Origin: an archaeon
GTDB lineage: Archaea > Nanobdellota > Nanobdellia > Woesearchaeales > GW2011-AR9
Length of the DNA: 6,724 bases
Assembly: GCA_020053615.1 (NCBI GenBank)
Contig: JAGVMW010000200.1
Span: 1-6,724, forward strand
Direction: 5' to 3'
The notes beneath the pieces were generated by a model. That model worked only from the letters and a program-made list of their open reading frames with translations. It was not told the DNA's origin and searched no databases. Within the stretch, counting starts at the first letter, position 1, and each line of letters begins with the position of its first letter. Below are positions 1 to 4,647 of the stretch, one piece after another. The position numbers and the translations under genes are program-made.

Positions 1-1
1 G

Positions 2-196
2 GGTTTTATTGTTAATGTTCTTAGTTTTGTTTGTTTCATAGTAGAATCAAACAAACTAAGAACGCTTATTTCTATTTATCTGTCAAAGTTGGGTTATAAA
101 GAACGATCCAGTCTGCGTGGAACACGCAGAGTGTACAAAGTTGCTGTATCAACAGTTCTTCGTTGGTTGGAAAAAAAAAGAGTTGATTCCTCTTAG
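2..196 (+). CDS. IS1-family transposase, InsA-like N-terminal part (partial)
   Basis: This frame is open from the window edge to a TAG at 194-196. It reads ...LISIYLSKLGYKER then SLRGTRRVYKVAVSTVLRWL, which fits the helix-turn-helix of IS1 InsA proteins that precedes the catalytic domain. In the family an N-terminal zinc finger (two CxxC pairs) lies before this helix-turn-helix. Here only one Cys (TGT at 32-34) is visible in the first 20 codons, and that stretch forms a fold-back with the codons just downstream. The start codon is outside the window. The frame continues as the catalytic ORF only if one base of the A9 tract at 171-179 is skipped or deleted. Domain identity is fairly secure; whether the protein is made is not. 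Confidence 0.6.
   Translation, partial: GFIVNVLSFVCFIVESNKLRTLISIYLSKLGYKERSSLRGTRRVYKVAVSTVLRWLEKKRVDSS
17..63. repeat. 47-nt imperfect fold-back inside the IS element
   Basis: The left arm 17-33 (gttcttagttttgtttg) is the reverse complement of the right arm 48-63 (caaacaaactaagaac) except for one extra T. The loop is the 14 nt at 34-47. The right arm is in frame with the transposase (SNKLRT). The left arm lies where zinc-finger codons would be expected. It could be a real hairpin in the element, a rearrangement, or a fold-back artefact near a contig end. Confidence 0.75.
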
Positions 197-638
197 TTCC
201 ACACTTTCACCAGCTCAATATGACGATGTAATTGAATATGATGAAATGTGGTCTTTTGTTCACGACAAAAGTAATAAGCAATGGTTATGGCTTGCTGTTC
301 TTCGAAGAAATAGACAAGTAGTAGCATTTCATATTGGAGATAGAAGCTATCTCTCATTTAATGAACTTTATTCAAAAGTTCCAAAAGAGTACAAAGAATG
401 TGAAAGTAGGAGTGATTTTTGGGAAGCATATGATAACCTCCCAAAAAGATTGCATCAGAAATGTGGGAAAGAAACTGGAGAAACATCACAAGTAGAATCT
501 GTGAATAATGTGATTCGTCAAAGACTTGGAAGATATGTGAGAAAGACATGCTCTTTCTCAAAATCTATTGTTAATCACATTAAGGTTACAGGACTGTTTT
601 TACAAGAATATAATAAAGACCGGTTATCAGTCAAATGA
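117..638 (+). CDS. IS1-family transposase, catalytic (InsB-like) part
   Basis: This is the DDE catalytic domain of an IS1-family transposase, which cuts and joins element ends. Numbering from the ATG at 117, the putative catalytic residues are D42 (in YDEMWSFV), D100 (in SDFWEAY) and E127 (in QVESVNNVIRQRLGRYVRKT). The C-terminal SFSKS block of the family is also present. The order and local motifs match IS1 proteins well. The ATG at 117 is probably not a real start: about the first 20 residues are a wrong-frame reading of the helix-turn-helix region. The authentic sequence begins around ELIPLSS, just after the A9 tract, and should be fused to the upstream frame by a one-base shift. The catalytic domain looks full length with no internal stop. 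The gene ends only 10 bp before the proposed element terminus. Confidence 0.85.
   Translation: MEHAECTKLLYQQFFVGWKKKELIPLSSTLSPAQYDDVIEYDEMWSFVHDKSNKQWLWLAVLRRNRQVVAFHIGDRSYLSFNELYSKVPKEYKECESRSDFWEAYDNLPKRLHQKCGKETGETSQVESVNNVIRQRLGRYVRKTCSFSKSIVNHIKVTGLFLQEYNKDRLSVK
171..179 (+). other. A9 homopolymer at the transposase frame junction
   Basis: Nine A's followed by G lie at the junction of the helix-turn-helix frame (ending 196) and the catalytic frame. Passing between the frames needs a +1 move, equal to losing one A. Classical IS1 uses a -1 ribosomal shift at an A6C tract, so this junction is different. Possible explanations are transcriptional slippage on the A run, a mutation, or a homopolymer sequencing error. 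Removing one A gives one continuous ORF, the arrangement I recall for some archaeal IS1 elements. Confidence 0.7.
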
Positions 639-648
639 TTACACTACC
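620..648. repeat. Possible right terminal end of the IS1-family element
   Basis: Read on the minus strand from 648 inward, the sequence is ggtagtgtaatcatttgact, beginning with the GGTRRTG pattern I recall for IS1 family ends. It overlaps the last codons of the transposase. The following bases 649-656 (gaagtttc) would be the target-site duplication if the boundary is right. The partner left end is outside the window, so no inverted-repeat match can be made here. Confidence 0.35.
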
Positions 649-700
649 GAAGTTTCAGGTTAAAGAGAGTTACAGAATGTTAGGAATGATACCAATTGGA

Positions 701-714
701 GAAAGTTTTATATA
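701..714 (+). promoter_or_regulatory. Archaeal BRE/TATA promoter for the HTH-nucleotidyltransferase gene
   Basis: Purine-rich gaaag (701-705) is followed by ttttatata (706-714), a good archaeal BRE plus TATA box. The box centre is about 28 bp before the ATG at 739. Archaeal transcription usually starts about 25 bp from the box, so the mRNA should be leaderless or nearly so. No SD sequence precedes 739, which agrees. The promoter lies outside the proposed IS boundary. Confidence 0.7.
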
Positions 715-720
715 CTAATG

Positions 721-736
721 ATACATAATCATGTAT
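721..736. promoter_or_regulatory. Palindrome at the transcription start, possible operator
   Basis: A perfect 6-bp inverted repeat, atacat (721-726) and atgtat (731-736) around aatc, sits between the TATA box and the ATG at 739, over the expected transcription start. A dimeric HTH protein bound there would block initiation. The downstream gene itself carries an HTH, so autoregulation is a reasonable guess. In such AT-rich DNA a chance palindrome is also possible. Confidence 0.4.
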
Positions 737-738
737 AA

Positions 739-1344
739 ATGGTACTTACCAGAAACGAACAGGGATTGATAACATATTTGTGGAGAAATTATACTGAGCA
801 ATTGAGCATTAATGAACTGGCGAAACGCACCAGCATTACGCCGAAAGGTGCTTATATCATTCTTAAAAAAAATGAAAAAATAGGTTTAGTTACCAAAAAA
901 ACAATCGCCAATGCAGTAATTTACCGGCTCAACTACCAGGATAAAAAAACTAAAGATGTGGTTGAATATGCTTTAAAAAGCGAGCAACCGCCCAACTCTT
1001 ACGTTGCCGTGCTTGAGAAAGATTTACAACTTTTACAAAAGATAGCTGACGCTGCTATTTTATTTGGAAGTGTACTCACTAAAGGACTACAAGCCAACGA
1101 CTTGGATGTACTGGTCATTATCAATCCCAAACATCTTCCCGTATTAAAAGCAAAAATTAAAGAATTTGAAAGCATCAGCCCTAAGAAAGTACATTTAATT
1201 ATTCAGACAAAGGCAGATATGCAGAAAAATCTTCGTAAAAAAGATTCAGTAATTATAGAAGTATTGCAAAAGGGACATATCTTATGGGGGTATGATTTAC
1301 TATACCAACTCATTGAGAACATTAAAAATCAGGAGGGTTCTTAA
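739..1344 (+). CDS. Winged-HTH / nucleotidyltransferase-fold fusion protein
   Basis: This 201-aa protein combines a DNA-binding and a nucleotidyltransferase-fold domain. Residues about 6-65 look like a MarR/ArsR-type winged helix: the LSINELAKRTSITPKGAYIILKK stretch covers the recognition helices, and a basic wing follows. Residues about 100-195 carry the DNA polymerase-beta type motif G110-S111-x9-D121-L-D123 (AILFGSV...NDLDVLVI). The usual third acidic position seems to be His (VHLII, about 152), so catalysis is uncertain. The end, KGHILWGYDLLYQLI, resembles other archaeal minimal nucleotidyltransferases. Relatives include MntA-type antitoxins, which AMPylate their HEPN partner, but many HTH fusions have unknown targets. 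The ATG at 739 is supported by the leaderless promoter geometry. The next large gene begins 37 bp after the stop and is probably co-transcribed. Confidence 0.8.
   Translation: MVLTRNEQGLITYLWRNYTEQLSINELAKRTSITPKGAYIILKKNEKIGLVTKKTIANAVIYRLNYQDKKTKDVVEYALKSEQPPNSYVAVLEKDLQLLQKIADAAILFGSVLTKGLQANDLDVLVIINPKHLPVLKAKIKEFESISPKKVHLIIQTKADMQKNLRKKDSVIIEVLQKGHILWGYDLLYQLIENIKNQEGS
1331..1337 (+). promoter_or_regulatory. Strong Shine-Dalgarno preceding the 13-codon mini-ORF
   Basis: AGGAGGG lies within the last codons of the nucleotidyltransferase gene, 9 nt before the ATG at 1347. It is the best anti-16S match in the window. It points to the short ORF 1347-1388 rather than to the main gene at 1382, which has its own GAGGGG at 1371-1376. 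Confidence 0.6.
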
Positions 1345-1346
1345 GC

Positions 1347-1388
1347 ATGACACAAATCGAAAATAAAGTTGAGGGGCGCAGATGGTAA
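1347..1388 (+). CDS. 13-codon mini-ORF between operon genes (leader peptide or relic)
   Basis: ATG at 1347 opens a 13-codon frame, MTQIENKVEGRRW, ending at TAA 1386-1388. It has an SD (AGGAGGG, 1331-1337) at ideal spacing, and its end overlaps the ATG of the receiver-like gene (1382) by 7 bp in another frame. That layout would allow translational coupling: a ribosome ending at 1388 is over the next start and its SD. It could instead be the leftover start of a displaced gene, for example a HEPN partner of the nucleotidyltransferase, but 13 residues are too few to show homology. I do not recognise the peptide. Support is only the SD and the overlap. Confidence 0.3.
   Translation: MTQIENKVEGRRW
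1371..1376 (+). promoter_or_regulatory. Shine-Dalgarno for the receiver-like gene
   Basis: GAGGGG lies 5 nt before the ATG at 1382 and supports that start. No other start codon in frame lies just upstream. The site is inside the mini-ORF 1347-1388, so ribosomes translating the mini-ORF would cross and could mask it. Confidence 0.6.
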
Positions 1389-2590
1389 CAAAGACGGAGT
1401 TAACTCTTAAAGAGGATGTAGAAAAAGCGGTTGGTTTAGTTGCAGCTGAATTTGCTTATGCTAAATCACTTCTTGAACATATTACTAAGATTGAGCAGGA
1501 AGAGTCGGATAAAGCTACTAAAGATCTTAGGAAAGGATTTCGACTACTGCGCTGGATTGCCAGAGGTGAGAGAAATGCCCATCGTACCGAACTGAAAGTT
1601 GTCACTGATTTACAAAGCTGGGGTGAGGAACTCCCTGCAGAATCTAAACAATGGGAAGAGAAAGTTATAAAACAATTGAAAGTAACTGATGGGAAGCTCG
1701 TTAAAGCTGCATCTCGATTTAAAGGGGATATTCGAAAAGAGTTATTGGAAATAGAAACAGAGGAACAATTGCTGGAAAAGTTGAAGAAAAAGTGGTTTTT
1801 TGAGAGAAGAAAGATAAAGATTGGTCTTACTGCACTTTTTAAAGAAGCAAAATCAGATATTGAGCAATTAGAGCAGTGGCTTAGTGCTATGGAAGCAATT
1901 CTCGGGGAGATAATAAGTAAGATAAAAGAAGCAACGAAACTGAAGATATTGATAATTGAAGATAACATTGCAGAAGCAGGTTATGCTCAAACTGAATTAG
2001 TAAAAGCCGGATTTAAATATTTTAAAGCGGTTACAAATTTGTCAGAAGGATTAAAAGCAATGCCAAAATATGATGCTGTTTTATCAGATTTGTTTTTTCC
2101 GGTGGGAAATGTTTCTGCGGAACAATATTCTCAAAGATTTCTGCCCCTATATGACCAATTTAAGCAAAGACGTTTTGAAAAGATGGAAGATAACAAGATG
2201 TTACACACAATATTAGACAAAGCAAAGGAAGTTGGAGTGACACCTCAAGAGTATGTAGAGAATATTATGACTAAAAAAGAGTTTCCCCCGATAGTTTTAA
2301 ACTTAGCAAGAGACGCTTTAATAGGAGTAAGAGACCATGAGAGATATGAATTGTTTTTGAAGATAGAAGACGAAATTAGAACTGGAACTAATTTGCCGTT
2401 AGGGATAATTGCTTCCGAAAGAGCTACTGAATTAGGAATACCTTTAGTTATTGTCACATCTACATGGCATCATAATGATGCTTTTGAACCTGTAAGAGAT
2501 TTGATTAAAGTTCCTTATTGCGATAACTTAATAGATGGAACAAAAAATTGGAAGGGGGCAATAAAATTGCTGTTGAAACGAAGTGAATGA
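1382..2590 (+). CDS. Helical domain plus insertion-bearing receiver-like protein
   Basis: This 402-aa protein has no signal peptide or membrane segment. Residues 1-185 are strongly helical and charged (repeated E/K/L heptad-like stretches, about 85-180) and I do not recognise them. Residues 187-400 read like a response-regulator receiver: strand KILIIEDN with acidic E193/D194, then YDAVLSDLFFP placing the candidate phospho-acceptor at D236, then LGIPLVIVTSTWHHND giving the Ser/Thr position (T359-T361), and a final WKGAIKLLLK helix. The conserved Lys could be K376 or K388. Between D236 and the next recognisable strand are about 100 extra residues (240-340), unlike a standard 120-aa receiver. 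The pattern LPLGIIA...LGIPLVIVTS...HH recalls divergent receiver-like proteins of candidate-phylum microbes. It probably shares the promoter of the 739 gene. No histidine kinase is nearby, so phosphorylation is unproven. Confidence 0.65.
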   Translation: MVTKTELTLKEDVEKAVGLVAAEFAYAKSLLEHITKIEQEESDKATKDLRKGFRLLRWIARGERNAHRTELKVVTDLQSWGEELPAESKQWEEKVIKQLKVTDGKLVKAASRFKGDIRKELLEIETEEQLLEKLKKKWFFERRKIKIGLTALFKEAKSDIEQLEQWLSAMEAILGEIISKIKEATKLKILIIEDNIAEAGYAQTELVKAGFKYFKAVTNLSEGLKAMPKYDAVLSDLFFPVGNVSAEQYSQRFLPLYDQFKQRRFEKMEDNKMLHTILDKAKEVGVTPQEYVENIMTKKEFPPIVLNLARDALIGVRDHERYELFLKIEDEIRTGTNLPLGIIASERATELGIPLVIVTSTWHHNDAFEPVRDLIKVPYCDNLIDGTKNWKGAIKLLLKRSE

Positions 2591-2625
2591 ACTAAAGAAA
2601 CCACCCCATAGTATTGATTTCATCT

Positions 2626-2665
2626 TTAAACAACAAAATTAAATCTGTAGATAATCTTATTTTTT
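2626..2665. terminator. Possible U-rich terminators between convergent genes
   Basis: The 66-bp gap 2591-2656 between convergent genes has no clear hairpin. On the plus strand a T6 run ends at 2665, just past the gap. On the minus strand the gap reads tttaattttgttgttt (2626-2641) soon after the TrmB stop. Archaeal polymerase can stop at such U-rich tracts. The evidence is base composition only. Confidence 0.3.
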
Positions 2666-3805
2666 CGCCTTATCCCACAAATACTCAAAATGCTTCCGGT
2701 AAGCAGCGATGCTTTCTTTGTTTTTGTTTAGGATTACTTTGAATTCTTTTTCGGTGTAAATAAATGTAACCACTAAGTTTTCAGAGAAAGTTACGCATAC
2801 CGGGCCTTGCAAGTCTTTATTCAGGAATCTCACTTCAAATAGAGCTATCTTTTTTGCTCGGGGGAAGAAATATTCTTTAGAAGCAGGATCATCAAACGAA
2901 ATAATCTTATTATCAATGCCCTTCTTTAATCGCTCTGCATGCCAAGTATTACTGAATTCGGCGGTGTAAATGTTTGCTAGTTCCGTGGAATAGCCGTAAC
3001 CTCGATAGGTCTTCACTTTGCCGGAGATTAACTCCCAATATGCCTGCTGTATTCCCTGCACTCCGCTATAAATTTTTACTTCCCGATTCCATAGAGTAAG
3101 AAATGACTTTACCATACTTTTGGCTAATTCGGTACTTTGCATTCTGATAGCTACCGGAAATTGGCTCCACAATACGATGACGACGTTGTTCCCAAAGATG
3201 AATGTAGTAGAATTTTCTTTTTCTTCGGAGGGTAGAAAATCTGTTTCGGCACGATCTAATTGAATATTATCTGCGGTTAATACTTTTGTGTTTATGTTGG
3301 CTTGGGTTCGCTGTTTATTCCAGATGTCATAATAATATTCCATGGTTTGTTTAAATTTGTGAATTGATCCCTGGATGTAGAGTTCGTTTTTATCTCGCAG
3401 GGCGATGTTTAATACCGTTTTAATGCCTTTCTTGGTGGAGTATAATTCTACTAATGGCACTTTTTCTTTAGGCTTCTGAAATTTTTGCAGTGTAGGAATT
3501 ATCTCCTGAACCTGTTGTTCTTTTTTCTGTAAATCGGCGATGAGATGTTCTTGATGTTCTTTCAATAAAGAGATTAGCTGAGAAGGATCCGCTGGCTTGA
3601 AGTATTTTTTATCGTCTTTAATGTAATAGCTTACCAAGCCTTTCTTGAGCAGCTTGTCAATCCTGTCATAAGTAAAAGTGCGGTTGAGGCTGTTTTTTAG
3701 GGCAATCTCAGCAGCGGTAGCCTCTCCTAATTCCAGCAGCGAGAGGTAGATGTTTACTTCAGTTTCAGTTAAGTTGAAGTTCTCGCTGATGATTTTTAGG
3801 TCCAT
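2657..3805 (-). CDS. TrmB-family transcriptional regulator with duplicated effector domain
   Basis: This 382-aa regulator begins with a TrmB-type winged helix (residues 1-75: FNLTETEVNIYLSLLELGEA, then TYDRIDKLLKKGLV and a YFKPADP wing end), followed by a short coiled coil (77-105) that would give dimerisation. In known TrmB proteins the C-terminal region binds sugars or other small ligands and controls DNA binding. Here that region occurs twice: 116-240 and 242-378. Both copies start with YSxxxGI (YSTKKGI, YSGVQGI), share a W..(Q/E)R segment (161-166, 287-292), a VVIV/VVTF strand and a similar end (FLTLWN, FEYLWD). No membrane segment is seen. The ATG at 3805 is supported by a TATA-like box about 26 bp upstream, predicting a leaderless mRNA. 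It is divergent from the 3952 gene, a natural target. The ligand is unknown. Confidence 0.85.
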   Translation of the reverse strand: MDLKIISENFNLTETEVNIYLSLLELGEATAAEIALKNSLNRTFTYDRIDKLLKKGLVSYYIKDDKKYFKPADPSQLISLLKEHQEHLIADLQKKEQQVQEIIPTLQKFQKPKEKVPLVELYSTKKGIKTVLNIALRDKNELYIQGSIHKFKQTMEYYYDIWNKQRTQANINTKVLTADNIQLDRAETDFLPSEEKENSTTFIFGNNVVIVLWSQFPVAIRMQSTELAKSMVKSFLTLWNREVKIYSGVQGIQQAYWELISGKVKTYRGYGYSTELANIYTAEFSNTWHAERLKKGIDNKIISFDDPASKEYFFPRAKKIALFEVRFLNKDLQGPVCVTFSENLVVTFIYTEKEFKVILNKNKESIAAYRKHFEYLWDKAKK

Positions 3806-3825
3806 ATTGGGATAATTGTTCTGCT

Positions 3826-3836
3826 GTTTTTAAACT
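3826..3836 (-). promoter_or_regulatory. TATA-like promoter of the TrmB gene
   Basis: On the minus strand agtttaaaaac lies about 26 bp before the ATG at 3805, the distance expected for a leaderless archaeal transcript. No SD is seen before that ATG. The box is weaker than those at 706 and 6607. Confidence 0.5.
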
Positions 3837-3860
3837 TGTCGTTTTATTCATAAGACAACA

Positions 3861-3871
3861 AATGTTTAAGT
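3861..3871 (+). promoter_or_regulatory. Candidate TATA box for the 3952 gene
   Basis: The sequence aatgtttaagt is the best TATA-like element toward the 3952 gene. It predicts transcription start near 3890 and a leader of about 60 nt. A second AT-rich choice, taataaataag (3896-3906), would give a shorter leader. The two divergent boxes are only about 30 bp apart, so binding at one could affect the other. Confidence 0.35.
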
Positions 3872-3881
3872 AGTTCGTCTG

Positions 3882-3938
3882 TTCTTACCCTAGAGTAATA
3901 AATAAGATAAAAGCCAACCGGGCTTAAAGCGGTAAGAA
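3882..3938 (+). promoter_or_regulatory. Long-range inverted repeat with inner hairpin before the 3952 gene
   Basis: TTCTTACC (3882-3889) and GGTAAGAA (3931-3938) are exact reverse complements. Between them is a smaller stem, aagcc (3911-3915) and ggctt (3921-3925), with loop aaccg. The right arm ends one base before the SD at 3940-3945. As RNA, the pairing could influence translation of the downstream gene. As DNA, the half-sites could be operators for the adjacent TrmB protein. Which applies depends on the real transcription start. Confidence 0.45.
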
Positions 3939-3939
3939 T

Positions 3940-3945
3940 GGAGGT
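3940..3945 (+). promoter_or_regulatory. Shine-Dalgarno of the 3952 gene
   Basis: GGAGGT lies 6 nt before the ATG at 3952 and fixes that start. This gene is therefore leadered, unlike the neighbouring TrmB gene. Confidence 0.75.
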
Positions 3946-3951
3946 TAAAAA

Positions 3952-4551
3952 ATGGAAGAAAAGAAATACAAAACAAAACATGAAAGCATTGAGGAATTGT
4001 TGGGAGAGAAGAAACCAAAGACAGTAGGATTATTGTCCTGCTGGCACCAGTCGCATGGACTGTGGACATTAGACAAAGATATTGCCCTGCTGTGTGAATT
4101 TAGTGGGATAGAGATGGGCCATCTTTGGCCAAGACCATCAAGTTTCCCTAGGACAACGCCACTTTTAGAAGATCATTATGGGCAGAAATTTGATTTAGTG
4201 ATAGTTGGGTATGAATGCCCTTGTGGAGCTGGTGGAGGATTGCTTATTCCAGAATACAGCACAGAAATAAAAGAAAAAGGGATAACTGACCAAGTATATT
4301 TTGCAGCACGAACAGGCATACAATGCTTGGAGCATGAATTGATATCACTTTCAGAGTGTGGATTGAAAGGAGGAGAGAAGTTAATCCCCTTGCTGGAAGA
4401 ATGGGGAGTGGGAATCAGTAAAAAGATGGAAGAGAGAGTTAGTAGAATAGATAGGGAGTTAAAAGAGAAAGTCGGAGAAGACGTCAGAAAGTTTCCACAC
4501 CAGTTAGAAATGCTGTATCCTGTACCTAAGAGAAGTTGGATGATGGGATGA
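3952..4551 (+). CDS. Conserved-looking Cys/His-rich protein, function unknown
   Basis: I do not recognise this 199-aa protein. It has no signal peptide or membrane segment and should be cytoplasmic. A hydrophobic strand ending in C30 with H32 and H35 (VGLLSCWHQSHGLW) and a second strand with C89 and C91 (DLVIVGYECPCGAGGG) suggest an alpha/beta fold. C48, C125, H128 and C136 add possible metal or redox ligands. The glycine-rich CGAGGG after the CPC motif could bind a phosphate-containing ligand. The C-terminal third (about 155-180) is charged and helical. A good SD and ATG support the start. It is divergent from the TrmB gene and may be regulated by it. Alternatives are a metal-binding or thiol-dependent enzyme. 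No function can be assigned from sequence alone. Confidence 0.75.
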   Translation: MEEKKYKTKHESIEELLGEKKPKTVGLLSCWHQSHGLWTLDKDIALLCEFSGIEMGHLWPRPSSFPRTTPLLEDHYGQKFDLVIVGYECPCGAGGGLLIPEYSTEIKEKGITDQVYFAARTGIQCLEHELISLSECGLKGGEKLIPLLEEWGVGISKKMEERVSRIDRELKEKVGEDVRKFPHQLEMLYPVPKRSWMMG

Positions 4552-4590
4552 TGGAGTGTAAATTCCAATAGACCGGTATAGGACAAAAGG

Positions 4591-4599
4591 GAATATAAG
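4591..4599 (+). promoter_or_regulatory. Weak TATA-like element before the lipoprotein gene
   Basis: The sequence gaatataag, preceded by purine-rich aaaagg, lies about 50 bp before the ATG at 4644 and would start transcription near 4622, ahead of the SD. The rest of the 92-bp gap after the 3952 gene holds no obvious terminator, so read-through from that gene is equally possible. Confidence 0.3.
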
Positions 4600-4611
4600 C
4601 TGCTGGGGCAC

Positions 4612-4647
4612 ATGATGGAAGCGTTGGAAGGAGGCGAATTAAAATGA
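4612..4647 (+). CDS. 11-codon mini-ORF overlapping the lipoprotein start (ATGA)
   Basis: ATG at 4612 opens an 11-codon frame (MMEALEGGELK) whose TGA overlaps the lipoprotein ATG as ATGA at 4644-4647, a typical geometry for stop-restart coupling. No convincing SD precedes it; only ctgggg (4603-4608) is nearby. The frame is open back to a TAG at 4579. It may be chance, because the lipoprotein SD (GGAGG, 4630-4634) explains translation without it. Confidence 0.15.
   Translation: MMEALEGGELK
4630..4634 (+). promoter_or_regulatory. Shine-Dalgarno of the lipoprotein gene
   Basis: GGAGG (within aaggaggcg) lies 9 nt before the ATG at 4644. It supports that start and so the full signal peptide. Confidence 0.7.

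Larger units (their letters stand above)
1..648 (+). mobile_element. IS1-family insertion sequence, left end outside window
   Basis: This stretch holds the helix-turn-helix part and the complete catalytic part of an IS1-type transposase, so it is the 3' portion of an IS1-family element. The left terminus is not in the window. The right terminus is proposed at 648, because the minus strand read inward from there begins GGTAGTG, matching the GGTRRTG start I recall for IS1 ends. The element lies just upstream of the promoter at 701 and does not seem to interrupt any gene here. The reading frame is broken at an A9 tract (171-179), so the copy is either inactive or depends on frameshifting. Confidence 0.8.

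Noticed and set aside
117..176. ATG at 117 as the true start of a stand-alone transposase
   Set aside because: The first 20 or so residues are an off-frame reading of the helix-turn-helix codons visible in the other frame, and no SD or promoter precedes it.
618..628. Shared agaccggt string at 618-625 and 4569-4576 as a possible repeat
   Set aside because: Only 8 exact bases, one copy lies in the IS coding end, and the surrounding bases do not match. Chance is likely.
1456..1968. 170-aa open frame on the minus strand inside the receiver-like gene
   Set aside because: It lies entirely opposite a well-supported gene and has a Ser/Phe-rich composition typical of an antisense frame of Lys/Glu-rich coding DNA. 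No start signals were seen.
4549..4647. Stop-codon read-through of the 3952 gene (TGA then TAG, then an open tail)
   Set aside because: Two different stops would need recoding within 33 bases, the intervening residues look random, and a separate promoter-like element and SD explain the region better.
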